A program made the position numbers and the translations under genes. From Streptomyces ochraceiscleroticus (lineage in GTDB: Bacteria > Actinomycetota > Actinomycetes > Streptomycetales > Streptomycetaceae), in the NCBI RefSeq assembly GCF_000720485.1, contig NZ_JOAX01000011.1, forward strand, positions 1-64,000: 64,000 bases of DNA. Direction: 5' to 3'. The notes below the pieces were generated by a model that saw nothing but the letters and a program-made list of their open reading frames with translations, was not told the DNA's origin and did no database searches. Below, one piece after another: positions 52,183-61,060 of the stretch (position 1 is its first letter; each line of letters opens with the position of its first letter).

Positions 52183-53457
52183 GTGGCGGAAAAGCGGCGG
52201 CCGTACCGGCGGCACACGGCGGCGACCTGGGCGGCGGCCTGTCTGGCCCTGCTGCTCGCGGTGCTCACGGGCTGCGGGGGCCCCGACCGTGAAGTGGCCG
52301 ACCGGACGGCCGTGCAGCAGGTGCTGGACGCCCGCGCCGCCGCCGTCCGCGACCACGACGAGGGCGCCTTCCTCGCCTCGGTGGACCCGGCGGCGGACGG
52401 CTTCCGGGACCGGCAGCGGGAGATGTTCGCCAACCTGCGCGGCGTGCCGCTCGCCGACTGGCGCTACCGCCTCGTGCGCACCGGCGCCTTCCCGCTCCCC
52501 GACGCGGCGGGCAGCGGTCCCCGCGTCGCCGCCGAAGTCCGGCTGCGGTACCGCCTCGCCGGGTACGACACCGCGCCTGTCACCACCATCCAGTACCTCA
52601 CCCTCACCCGGCGCGACGGCCACTGGCGGATCACCTCGGACACCGACGGCGCGCTGAACGGCAAGCGGACGGCGCGCCAGCTCTGGGACCAGGGCCGGGT
52701 CCGTCTCGTACGCGGCGAGCGCAGCCTGGTGCTGGGCACCGGGCAGCCGGCCGCGCGCCTGCGGGAGCTGGCCCGGCGCACGGACGCCGCGGTGCCGGCC
52801 GTCGCGGACGCCTGGCCGGGCCGCTGGTCGCGCAAGGTGGTGGTCGAGGCGCCGGACTCGGTGCGCCGGATGGCCGAGCTGCTGGGCTCCTCGGACGACT
52901 CCGCGTACACGGGCATCGCGGCCGTCACCACGGGCGAGGCGGGCACCTCGAACCGGGCGCCGGCGGACCGGGTGATCGTGAACCCACAGGCGTACGGGGA
53001 GCTGAGCTCCCTGGGCCGGGTGATCGTCCTCACCCACGAGACGGCCCACGTCGCCACCCGTGCCGTGACGACGGCCGCCACCCCGCTGTGGCTCTCCGAG
53101 GGCTTCGCCGACTGGATCGCGTACCGCACGGCGCGGCGCACGCCGCGGGCCGCCGCGCCGGAACTGACCCGCGCGGTGGCGGCGGGCCGCCTCCCGGAGC
53201 GGCTGCCGACCGCCGCGGACTTCACCTTCGACGCGGGCGCCGACCGCCTGAACCGCGCCTACGAGGGCGCCTGGCTGGCCTGCCGCCTGATCGCCGACAC
53301 CTGGGGCGAATCCCGCCTGACATCGTTCTACCGAGCCATGGCGACGGCCCCGAAGGGCGCGCAGGGCCTGGACCGCACGCTGCGCAAGGAGCTGCACCTC
53401 TCCACGGCGGAGTTCACGGCGAAGTGGCGAATGTACGTGAACCAAGAACTCGGGTAA
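52183..53457 (+). CDS. HEXXH (gluzincin-like) lipoprotein
   Basis: A protein of 424 aa. Lipobox LAVLTGC (Cys31). The central part is a NTF2/SnoaL-like beta-rich region with IQYLTLTRRDGHWRITSDTD. The C-terminal half has H285-E-T-A-H289 and Glu306 (WLSEGFADW), the zinc-binding pattern of gluzincin peptidases. It may be an extracellular metallopeptidase; substrate unknown. GTG at 52183. It is followed by the glycosyltransferase gene after 44 bp. Confidence 0.85.
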   Translation: MAEKRRPYRRHTAATWAAACLALLLAVLTGCGGPDREVADRTAVQQVLDARAAAVRDHDEGAFLASVDPAADGFRDRQREMFANLRGVPLADWRYRLVRTGAFPLPDAAGSGPRVAAEVRLRYRLAGYDTAPVTTIQYLTLTRRDGHWRITSDTDGALNGKRTARQLWDQGRVRLVRGERSLVLGTGQPAARLRELARRTDAAVPAVADAWPGRWSRKVVVEAPDSVRRMAELLGSSDDSAYTGIAAVTTGEAGTSNRAPADRVIVNPQAYGELSSLGRVIVLTHETAHVATRAVTTAATPLWLSEGFADWIAYRTARRTPRAAAPELTRAVAAGRLPERLPTAADFTFDAGADRLNRAYEGAWLACRLIADTWGESRLTSFYRAMATAPKGAQGLDRTLRKELHLSTAEFTAKWRMYVNQELG

Positions 53458-53501
53458 TCGCGTCGCTGGGTCACCAACGGCACCCGGTACTGTCGCACTC
53501 G

Positions 53502-54644
53502 ATGGACAAGACCCTGATCGTCACCAACGACTTTCCGCCCCGCCCCGGCGGAATCCAGGCATTTCTGCACAGCATGGCGCTCCGCCTCGACCCGGAGAAG
53601 GTCGTCGTCTACGCGTCGACCTGGAAGCGCAGCGCGGACGGCCTCGCGGCGACCGCGGCCTTCGACGCCGAGCAGCCGTACCCCGTGGTCCGGGACCGCA
53701 CCACGATGCTGCTGCCCACCCCCCGCGTCACCCGCCGCGCAACGGCCCTGCTGCGCGAACACGGCTGTACGTCGGTGTGGTTCGGCGCCGCGGCCCCGCT
53801 CGGGCTGATGGCGCCCGCGCTGCGCGCGGCGGGCGCGCGCCGGATCGTGGCCACCACCCACGGCCACGAGGCGGGCTGGGCGCAGCTCCCGGGCTCGCGG
53901 GAGCTGCTGCGGCGGATCGGCGAGGGCACCGACACGCTCACCTACCTCGGCGAGTACACCCGCTCCCGGATCGCGCGGGCGCTGACCCCCGCGGCCGCCG
54001 CGCGGATGGCCCAACTGCCGCCCGGCGTGGACGAGAAGACCTTCCACCCCGGCTCCGGCGGCGACGAGGTTCGGGCCCGGCTCGGACTCGCCGACCGCCC
54101 GGTCGTGGTGTGCGTGTCCCGGCTCGTGCCGCGCAAGGGCCAGGACACCCTGATCGAGGCCATGCCCCGGATCCGTACCGCGGTCCCGGACGCGGCCCTG
54201 CTGATCGTCGGCGGCGGCCCGTACGAGAAGGACCTGCGCGCCCTCGCGGAGACCCGCGGTGTCGCCGACGACGTGTACTTCACCGGCGCCGTCCCGTGGG
54301 CGGAGCTGCCGGCGCACTACGGCGCGGGCGACGTCTTCGCGATGCCCTGCCGCACCCGGCGCGGCGGCCTGGACGTGGAGGGCCTGGGCATCGTCTACCT
54401 GGAGGCGTCCGCCACCGGGCTGCCGGTCGTGGCGGGCGACTCCGGCGGCGCCCCGGACGCGGTGCTGGACGGCGAGACCGGCTGGGTCGTGCCCGGCGGC
54501 TCGCCGACCGCCGCCGCCGACCGCATCGTCCCCCTCCTCCAGGACCCGGACCTGCGCCGCCGCATGGGCGAGCGCGGCCGTGCCTGGGTCGAGGAGAAGT
54601 GGCGCTGGGACCTGCTCGCGGAGCGTCTGAAGGAGCTGCTGTAG
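53502..54644 (+). CDS. GT4 glycosyltransferase, PimB'-like mannosyltransferase
   Basis: A protein of 380 aa of the GT-B fold. The N-terminus TLIVTNDFPPRPGGIQAFLH is characteristic of PimB' enzymes, which add the second mannose to phosphatidylinositol mannoside. The donor-binding C-terminal domain shows VVCVSRLVPRKGQDTLIEAM and GLGIVYLEASATGLPVVAGD with the conserved Glu pair. It acts at the inner face of the membrane. ATG at 53502. The adjacent acyl-CoA ligase is convergent. Confidence 0.88.
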   Translation: MDKTLIVTNDFPPRPGGIQAFLHSMALRLDPEKVVVYASTWKRSADGLAATAAFDAEQPYPVVRDRTTMLLPTPRVTRRATALLREHGCTSVWFGAAAPLGLMAPALRAAGARRIVATTHGHEAGWAQLPGSRELLRRIGEGTDTLTYLGEYTRSRIARALTPAAAARMAQLPPGVDEKTFHPGSGGDEVRARLGLADRPVVVCVSRLVPRKGQDTLIEAMPRIRTAVPDAALLIVGGGPYEKDLRALAETRGVADDVYFTGAVPWAELPAHYGAGDVFAMPCRTRRGGLDVEGLGIVYLEASATGLPVVAGDSGGAPDAVLDGETGWVVPGGSPTAAADRIVPLLQDPDLRRRMGERGRAWVEEKWRWDLLAERLKELL

Positions 54645-54653
54645 CCCTGACGG

Positions 54654-54689
54654 CAAAGGGCCGGCCCGGAGTCCCGGGCCGGCCCTTTG
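54654..54689. terminator. Bidirectional terminator
   Basis: A 16-bp perfect stem (54654-54669 with 54674-54689) around AGTC, between the glycosyltransferase and the converging acyl-CoA ligase gene. Its AAA/TTT base gives U-tracts on both strands. Confidence 0.85.
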
Positions 54690-54705
54690 GCGTACTTCCA
54701 GGGCG

Positions 54706-56499
54706 TCAGCCCCGGTAAAGCGCCTCGATGTCCTCCGCGAAGTCCTTCGCGACCACGTTGCGCTTGAGCTTCAGGGACGGGGTGACGTGCCCCGACTCCT
54801 CGGTGAACTGGGTCGGCAGGACGCGGAACTTGCGTACCGACTCGGCGCGCGAGACGGCCGCGTTGCCGTCGTCCACCGCGCGCTGGACCGCGGCCAGCAG
54901 CTCCGGGTCCTCGGTCAGCTCGGCGGCGCTCTTGCCCACCTTGCCGTGCTCGGTGGCCCAGCGCGGCAGGAACTCCTCGTCCAGGGTGACCAGCGCGCCG
55001 ACGAAGGGGCGGCCGTCGCCGACGACCATGCACTCGGCCACCAGCGCGTGCGCCCGGATGCGGTCCTCGATGACGGCGGGCGCGACGTTCTTGCCGCCGG
55101 CCGTCACCAGGATCTCCTTCTTGCGCCCGGTGATGGCGAGGTAGCCGTCCTCGTCCAGGGTGCCGATGTCACCGGTGTGGAACCAGCCGTCGGACAGCGC
55201 GTCCGCCGTGGCCTGCTCGTTGTTCCAGTACGTCGTGAAGAGGTGCTCGCCGTGGAGCAGGACCTCGCCGTCGTCGGCGATGCGGACGACCGAGCCGGGC
55301 AGCGGCTGGCCGACCGTGCCGATCTTCTGCCGGTCCCAGGGGTTGAAGGCGGTGGCGGCGCAGGACTCGGTGAGGCCGTAGCCCTCCAGGACCGTGAAGC
55401 CGATGCCGCGGTAGAAGTGGCCGAGGCGCTCGCCCAGCGGCGCGCCGCCGGAGATCGCGTGCGTGGCGCGGCCGCCGAGCACGGCGCGCAGCTTGCCGTA
55501 GACCAGCCGGTCGAAGACCTTGTACTTCAGCTTCAGGCTCATCGACGGGCCGGCCGCGGTGTCCAGCGCGCGGCTGTAGGCGATCGCGGTGTCCGCGGCC
55601 TTGTCGAAGATCTTGCCCTTGCCGTCGGCCTGCGCCTTGGCCCGCGCGGTGTTGTAGACCTTCTCGAAGACGCGCGGCACGCCGAGCACCATCGTCGGCT
55701 TGAACGCGGCCAGTTCGTCGGTGAGGTGCTTGATGTCCGCGACGTGGCCGAGCTTGATGGGGGCCATGACGGAGGCGACCTCGACCAGGCGCCCGAAGAC
55801 GTGCGCGACGGGGAGGAAGAGGAGGACGGAGGAGTCGCCGGTACGGAAGAGGGGACGCAGCCGCTCGACGATGTTGCCGCACTCGGCGAAGAACGCGCGG
55901 TGGCTGAGGACGCAGCCCTTGGGGCGGCCCGTCGTGCCGGAGGTGTAGACGATCGTGGCGGGGGAGTCGGCGTCGGCGAGGGCGCTGCGCGCGTCCACCT
56001 CGTCGTCGGACATTCCGTCGCCCGCGGCGTGCAGCCGGGCTATCGCGTCCCGCTCGATCTGCCAGATGTTGGCTAGGGCCGGGAGCCGGTCGCGCACCGA
56101 CTCCACCGCGGCCTCGTGTCCGGGCGTCTCCACCAGGCAGGCCACCGCGCCGGAGTCGCCCAGTATCCACTGGATCTGTTCGGGGGAGCTGGTCTCGTAG
56201 ACGGGGACGGTGACCGCGCCGGCGCTCCAGATGGCGAAGTCCAGCAGCGTCCACTCGTAGCGGGTGCGGGACATCAGGCCGATGCGGTCGCCGGGGCCGA
56301 CGCCGGAGGCGATCAGCCCCTTGGCCACCGCACGGACCTCGGCCAGGAAGGCGGCGGCGGTGACGTCCTGCCACTGGCCGGCGACCTTGCGGCCGATGAC
56401 CGCGACATCGGGGTGCTGCGCGGCATTCCGGCGGATGAGATCCGTCAGGTTGCCGTCCGCGGGGACCTCGTACAGGGCCGGAAGGCTGAACTCGCGCAA
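54706..56499 (-). CDS. Long-chain fatty-acid--CoA ligase (AMP-forming)
   Basis: A protein of 597 aa, length and motifs as for FadD15-like synthetases: P-loop-like YTSGTTGRPKG, the A5 segment GYGLTESCAATAFNPWD, and HTGDIGTLDEDGYLAITGRK with a C-terminal KEILVTAGGKNVAP. It activates fatty acids to acyl-CoA through an acyl-adenylate. TTG at 56499 with GAGGAG 10 nt upstream is the likely start. It is divergent from the phosphoesterase gene. Confidence 0.93.
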   Translation of the reverse strand: MREFSLPALYEVPADGNLTDLIRRNAAQHPDVAVIGRKVAGQWQDVTAAAFLAEVRAVAKGLIASGVGPGDRIGLMSRTRYEWTLLDFAIWSAGAVTVPVYETSSPEQIQWILGDSGAVACLVETPGHEAAVESVRDRLPALANIWQIERDAIARLHAAGDGMSDDEVDARSALADADSPATIVYTSGTTGRPKGCVLSHRAFFAECGNIVERLRPLFRTGDSSVLLFLPVAHVFGRLVEVASVMAPIKLGHVADIKHLTDELAAFKPTMVLGVPRVFEKVYNTARAKAQADGKGKIFDKAADTAIAYSRALDTAAGPSMSLKLKYKVFDRLVYGKLRAVLGGRATHAISGGAPLGERLGHFYRGIGFTVLEGYGLTESCAATAFNPWDRQKIGTVGQPLPGSVVRIADDGEVLLHGEHLFTTYWNNEQATADALSDGWFHTGDIGTLDEDGYLAITGRKKEILVTAGGKNVAPAVIEDRIRAHALVAECMVVGDGRPFVGALVTLDEEFLPRWATEHGKVGKSAAELTEDPELLAAVQRAVDDGNAAVSRAESVRKFRVLPTQFTEESGHVTPSLKLKRNVVAKDFAEDIEALYRG

Positions 56500-56659
56500 G
56501 ACTGCTGCTCCTCGGTGGCGCCGGCGTCACCACGCTGTGCGTCAGGCCGGCTGCGGTCCATGATCAGGCAGGGGAGGGATTGGACTGCCCGGACGTTACC
56601 CACCGGTATGCCTTCGGGGATAGGGGGGTCCGCCCAGATGTTTTATGCGTCACACATCT

Positions 56660-56688
56660 CTGGACTGCATTCGCGCAGCGTAGTCCAG
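56660..56688. promoter_or_regulatory. Inverted repeat in the divergent gap of the acyl-CoA ligase
   Basis: CTGGACT (56660-56666) and AGTCCAG (56682-56688) are perfect 7-nt arms around a 15-nt spacer, in a locally AT-richer stretch between the acyl-CoA ligase and phosphoesterase genes. Confidence 0.35.
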
Positions 56689-56764
56689 GTTTTCGGTGAC
56701 TCGAAAGTAACCGCAGGTGGGCGGGGTCTCCCGGCGCCAGACCCGGGGGCCTAATCTGAGCCGT

Positions 56765-57526
56765 ATGCGCGTACATGTGGTCAGTGACGTACATGGCAAC
56801 AGCCGGGACCTCGCTTCCGCCGGCGACGGGGCCGACGCCCTGGTCTGCCTCGGTGACCTGGTCCTCTTCCTGGACTACGCCGACCACTCGCGCGGGATCT
56901 TCCCCGACCTCTTCGGCACCGAGAACGCCGACCGGCTCGTCGAACTGCGCACGGCCCGCCGCTTCGAGGAAGCGCGTGAGCTGGGCCGCCGGCTGTGGGC
57001 GGGGCGGGACAAGCACGCCGCCATCGAGGGCGCGGTGCGCAAGCAGTACGCCGAAATGTTCGCCGCGTTCCCCACTCCGACGTACGCCACCTACGGCAAT
57101 GTCGATCTGCCCGGCCTTTGGCCGGAGTTCGCCGGTCCCGGCACCACCGTTCTGGACGGCCAGCGGGTGGAGATCGGCGGCCGGGTCTTCGGTTTCGTCG
57201 GCGGCGGCCTGCGGACCGCGATGCGCACGCCCTTCGAGATCAGCGACGAGGAGTACGCGGCGAAGGTCGAGGCGGTCGGCGAGGTGGACGTGTTGTGCAC
57301 CCACATCCCGCCCGACGTCCCCGACCTCTGCTACGACACCGTCGCCCGCCGCTTCGAGCGCGGCAGTCGCGCCCTCCTCGACGCCATCCACCGCACCCGC
57401 CCGCGCTACTCCCTCTTCGGCCACGTCCACCAGCCACTGTCCCGGCGGATGCGGATCGGGCGGACGGAGTGCATCAATGTCGGGCATTTCAATGCCACCG
57501 GGACGCCGTTCGCGCTGGAGTGGTGA
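56765..57526 (+). CDS. Metallophosphoesterase family protein
   Basis: A protein of 253 aa of the calcineurin-like fold. Metal ligands are visible in VVSDVHGN (D-x-H), CLGDLVLF (GD), TYGNVD (GN(H/V)), THIPP and LFGHVHQP (GHxH). It hydrolyses a phosphoester; the substrate is unknown. ATG at 56765 gives the usual MRVHVVSDVHGN start. Confidence 0.88.
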   Translation: MRVHVVSDVHGNSRDLASAGDGADALVCLGDLVLFLDYADHSRGIFPDLFGTENADRLVELRTARRFEEARELGRRLWAGRDKHAAIEGAVRKQYAEMFAAFPTPTYATYGNVDLPGLWPEFAGPGTTVLDGQRVEIGGRVFGFVGGGLRTAMRTPFEISDEEYAAKVEAVGEVDVLCTHIPPDVPDLCYDTVARRFERGSRALLDAIHRTRPRYSLFGHVHQPLSRRMRIGRTECINVGHFNATGTPFALEW

Positions 57527-57715
57527 CCCGCGGAGCCCGTCGGGACCCTCGGTCACCCGTGCTGTGCCGGGCCGCGCCCGCCGACCGCGGGTCGGGGCGG
57601 CCCCCGCCGCGCGGTAGCCTTCAGCAGCAGGGTCGGACACGGTCGTCCGCACCGTCCGGACACGGGCCCCACGAGTCGGCGCACCGGCATGAATCGGCAT
57701 GGAGGAGTCACGGCG

Positions 57716-58189
57716 ATGGCCGAACACACCAGCTCTAGCATCACGATCGAGGCGGCACCCGCCGATGTGATGGGAGTGATCGCCGACTTCGACCGCTATC
57801 CGGAATGGACCGGTGAGGTCAAGGAGGCCGAGGTACTGGAGAAGGATGACCAGGGCCGCGCCAAGCAGGTCCGGCTCGTGCTGGACGCCGGCGCCATCAA
57901 GGACGACCACACCCTCGCCTACACCTGGACCGGCGAGCACGAGGTCGCCTGGTCGCTCGTCAAGTCCCAGATGCTGCGCGCCCTGGACGGCTCCTACCGC
58001 CTGGCGCCGAAGGACGGCGGGGCGCGTACGGAGGTCACGTACCAGCTCACCGTCGACGTCAAGATCCCGATGCTCGGCATGATCAAGCGCAAGGCCGAGA
58101 AGGTCATCATCGACCGCGCGCTGGCCGGCCTGAAGAAGCGTGTCGAGAGCGGTGCCCCGGGCGCCTCCGACGAGGCCGCGAGCGGCTGA
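57716..58189 (+). CDS. SRPBCC (polyketide cyclase/START-like) family protein
   Basis: A protein of 157 aa with the helix-grip fold pattern: SITIEAAPADVMGVIADFDR, YPEWTGEVKEAEVL and a C-terminal long helix (KRKAEKVIIDRALAGLKKRV). It probably binds a hydrophobic ligand. The ATG at 57716 follows GGAGGAG. The ArsA-like gene starts 2 bp after its stop, so the two are probably translated together. Confidence 0.88.
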   Translation: MAEHTSSSITIEAAPADVMGVIADFDRYPEWTGEVKEAEVLEKDDQGRAKQVRLVLDAGAIKDDHTLAYTWTGEHEVAWSLVKSQMLRALDGSYRLAPKDGGARTEVTYQLTVDVKIPMLGMIKRKAEKVIIDRALAGLKKRVESGAPGASDEAASG

Positions 58190-58191
58190 GC

Positions 58192-59412
58192 GTGCGTACG
58201 GTCCTCGTCACCGGCCCCGGCGGCGCGGGCCGCACCACCGTCGCCGCCGCCACCGCCCTCGCGGCGGCGCGGCGGCAGCAGCGCGTCCTCCTCCTCACCC
58301 TGAAGAGCGGCGTCCCCGAGGCGGTCCTCGGCACGCCGCTGACCGGCGATCCCACCGAGGCCGCGCCCGGCCTGTGGGCCCTCCGGGTCGACACCGCCGA
58401 CCACTTCCGCCGCGAGTTCCTGGCCTTCCAGGACCGTGCGGCGGCCGCGCTCGACCTGCTGGGCGCCACCCCGCTGGACGAGGACGAGCTCACCGAACTC
58501 CCCGGCGCGGAGATCTTCGCGTTGCTGCACGCGCTGCGCGCCGCGCACGAAGCCGGCGCCTGGGATCTGGTCGTGGTCGACCTGCCGCCCGCCGACCGGG
58601 CCGTCCGCCTGCTCGCCCTGCCCGAGCAGGCCCGCCGGGGCCTGCGCCGGCTGCTGCCGGCCGAGCGGCAGGCGGCCCGCGCGCTGCGCCCGGTACTCGC
58701 CCAGCTCGCCGGGGTGCCGATGCCCGCGCAGAAGGTGTACGAGACCGCCGCGCGCTGGGAGCACGAACTGGCCGCCGTGCAGGCCGTCATCGAGGACCCG
58801 GGCACCAGCGTGCGGCTGGTCGTCGAGCCGGGTCCGGCCGGCGCCGCCGATCTGCGCACCGCCCGCGCGGGCCTCGCCCTCTTCGGCCACCGGCTGGACG
58901 CCGTGGTCGCCAACCGGCTGCTGCCCGCCGGCTCCGCCGACCCGTTCCTGGCCGGGCTCTCCGGTCAGCAGCAGGCCGCCCTGAAGGAGCTGCGGGAGGA
59001 GTTCGCCGGGGTACCGGTGCACGAGGTGCCGCACCTGGGCCGCGATCCCCGCGGGACGGGGGAGCTGGCAGAGCTGATCGGCGAGCCGGACGGTGCAGCG
59101 GAAGGCTCGGCGGACGGCGGTACGAGCCGCGCGGATCTTGCCGGGACCGTGGCGGACCGCCTCGCCGAGGACGGGCTGCTCATCTGGAAGCTGCCGCTGC
59201 CCGGCGCCACCCGTGACGCACTCGGCCTGGTCCGGCGCGGCGAAGAACTGATCATCACGGTCGGCCCGTTCCGGCGCATCCGTACGCTCCCCTCCGCACT
59301 GCGCCGCTGCACCGTCTCCGGTGCCGGGCTGCGCGACGGGGTACTGCACATCCGCTTCACCCCCGACCCCGAGCTGTGGCCCCGGGAGAGCGGCGGGCCG
59401 GGCGGCCGATGA
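58192..59412 (+). CDS. ArsA-related P-loop protein with atypical Walker A
   Basis: A protein of 406 aa. The N-terminus resembles ArsA/Get3/MinD ATPases, but the deviant Walker A motif reads GPGGAGRTT where a Lys (GKGGVGKTT) is expected. DLVVVDLPPADRAVRLLAL matches the switch II region, and VVANRLLPAG the nucleotide-base segment. The C-terminal 90 residues (IWKLPLPGATRDALGLVRRG) resemble the ArsA HSP20-like domain. The Lys-to-Arg change raises doubt about ATP hydrolysis. GTG at 58192 lies 2 bp from the SRPBCC stop. Confidence 0.82.
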   Translation: MRTVLVTGPGGAGRTTVAAATALAAARRQQRVLLLTLKSGVPEAVLGTPLTGDPTEAAPGLWALRVDTADHFRREFLAFQDRAAAALDLLGATPLDEDELTELPGAEIFALLHALRAAHEAGAWDLVVVDLPPADRAVRLLALPEQARRGLRRLLPAERQAARALRPVLAQLAGVPMPAQKVYETAARWEHELAAVQAVIEDPGTSVRLVVEPGPAGAADLRTARAGLALFGHRLDAVVANRLLPAGSADPFLAGLSGQQQAALKELREEFAGVPVHEVPHLGRDPRGTGELAELIGEPDGAAEGSADGGTSRADLAGTVADRLAEDGLLIWKLPLPGATRDALGLVRRGEELIITVGPFRRIRTLPSALRRCTVSGAGLRDGVLHIRFTPDPELWPRESGGPGGR

Positions 59413-59508
59413 AGAAAGGTGCCTGCGGTCTGCGGGACCAGCAGGTACCGCCATTCCGGTAACGTCGGAAGCACCCGCACTCCGACGTACCGCCGCCAGG
59501 AGCCCGTC

Positions 59509-60018
59509 ATGACCGATGACACCGAGCGCCCCGCCGACAACCCGCACGGGACGGACGACAACGCCTGGGAACAGGCATGCGCCGAGGACCTGGCAGCGGA
59601 GCGGGCCCGCCGCCGCGCCGAGTACGGCCGGCAGCCGGGCAGCGCCGCCGAGGAGCTGCGCAAGCTCGCCGAGGCCGTGAGCGACAAGATCGCCGGCATC
59701 CAGTTGCCCGGCGCCGTCGGCGGGATCGCCGCGAAGGGCGCGGTCAACCAGTTCCTCCAGCAGGCCAGGGCCGCCGTCGAGCCGGTGATCGAGCGCAACC
59801 CCGAGGTCTTCGACCACCTCGCGGCGGCCGGCTCCGAGCTGCTCGCCGCGTACCGCTCCGCTGTGGAGGCGGGCGAGCGGCGCTGGACCCAGGGCGCGGC
59901 CGACGGGCGGGACGCCACGGCCCGCGACCGGCAGACGGAGGGCCCGGAGGGGCCCGGCGGACGCGACGACGAGGGCCCGGCAGGCGCGGGCGGCAGCGAG
60001 CGCATCGACCTCGACTAG
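59509..60018 (+). CDS. DUF5304-type hypothetical protein
   Basis: An acidic protein of 169 aa, with a helical middle (AAEELRKLAEAVSDKIAGIQ, LQQARAAVEPVIERNPEVFD) and a disordered Gly/Asp/Arg tail ending ERIDLD. No catalytic motif. ATG at 59509 follows CAGGAG. It precedes glkA by 100 bp on the same strand and matches DUF5304 from memory. Confidence 0.75.
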   Translation: MTDDTERPADNPHGTDDNAWEQACAEDLAAERARRRAEYGRQPGSAAEELRKLAEAVSDKIAGIQLPGAVGGIAAKGAVNQFLQQARAAVEPVIERNPEVFDHLAAAGSELLAAYRSAVEAGERRWTQGAADGRDATARDRQTEGPEGPGGRDDEGPAGAGGSERIDLD

Positions 60019-60118
60019 CGGATCAGATGTCCGCCTGGTGATCCATTGGCCTCCGGTGGGGCCCCGGCTCCGGTACGGTTGTCCGTTGGCGGGGTTCGAC
60101 CGGAAAACTGAGGGACAC

Positions 60119-61060
60119 ATGGGACTCACCATCGGCGTCGACATCGGCGGCACGAAGATCGCGGCCGGCGTGGTCGACGAAGAGGGCACGATCCTCGAGA
60201 CGTGCAAGGTGCCGACCCCGCCGACCTCCGAGCTGCTGACCGAGGCCATCGCCGACGCGGTCCGCAGCGTCGGGGCCGGCCATCAGGTCGAGGCCGTCGG
60301 CATCGGCGCGGCCGGGTACGTCGACGAGAAGCGCGCCACGGTGCTCTTCGCCCCGAACATCAACTGGCGCCATGAGCCGCTCAAGGACAACGTCGAGCAG
60401 CGCGTCGGCCTCCCCGTCGTGGTGGAGAACGACGCGAACGCCGCGGCCTGGGGCGAGTACAAGTTCGGCGCGGGCCAGGGCCACAGCGACGTCATCTGCA
60501 TCACGCTCGGCACGGGCCTCGGCGGCGGCATCATCATCGGCAACAAGCTGCGCCGCGGCCGCTTCGGCGTCGCGGCCGAGTTCGGCCACATCCGGGTCGT
60601 GCCGGACGGCCTGCTCTGCGGCTGCGGCAGCCAGGGCTGCTGGGAGCAGTACGCCTCCGGGCGCGCCCTGCTCCGGTACGCCCGGCAGCGCGCCTTCGCC
60701 ACCCCCGAGAACGCCGGGATCCTGCTCGGCCTGGGCGACGGCACCTCCGAGGGCATCGAGGGCCGGCACGTCAGCGAGGCCGCGCGGCAGGGCTGTCCGG
60801 TCGCCGTCGACTCCTTCCGCGAGCTGGCCCGCTGGGCCGGCGCGGGCCTGGCCGACCTCGCCTCGCTCTTCGACCCCTCCGCCTTCATCGTCGGCGGCGG
60901 CGTCTCCGACGAGGGCGAGCTGGTCCTGGACCCGATCCGCAAGTCCTTCCGCCGCTGGCTGGTCGGCAATCAGTGGCGGCCGCACGCCCAGGTCCTCGCC
61001 GCCCAGCTCGGCGGCAAGGCAGGGCTCGTCGGCGCCGCCGACCTGGCACGCCAGGGCTGA
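60119..61060 (+). CDS. glkA: ROK family glucokinase
   Basis: A protein of 313 aa that phosphorylates glucose with ATP. The ATP motif VDIGGTKIAAGVVD, catalytic Asp105 (VENDANAAAWGE), and the ROK zinc site His157 plus Cys167, Cys169 and Cys174 (CGCGSQGCWEQY) are all present. In S. coelicolor GlkA is also needed for carbon catabolite repression. ATG at 60119 has GAGGGAC just upstream. The EEP-family gene begins immediately after its stop. Confidence 0.95.
   Translation: MGLTIGVDIGGTKIAAGVVDEEGTILETCKVPTPPTSELLTEAIADAVRSVGAGHQVEAVGIGAAGYVDEKRATVLFAPNINWRHEPLKDNVEQRVGLPVVVENDANAAAWGEYKFGAGQGHSDVICITLGTGLGGGIIIGNKLRRGRFGVAAEFGHIRVVPDGLLCGCGSQGCWEQYASGRALLRYARQRAFATPENAGILLGLGDGTSEGIEGRHVSEAARQGCPVAVDSFRELARWAGAGLADLASLFDPSAFIVGGGVSDEGELVLDPIRKSFRRWLVGNQWRPHAQVLAAQLGGKAGLVGAADLARQG

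Noticed and set aside
57994..60249. 751-codon minus-strand frame across the SRPBCC, ArsA-like and DUF5304 genes
   Set aside because: It spans three real genes and their gaps and has no recognisable domain.
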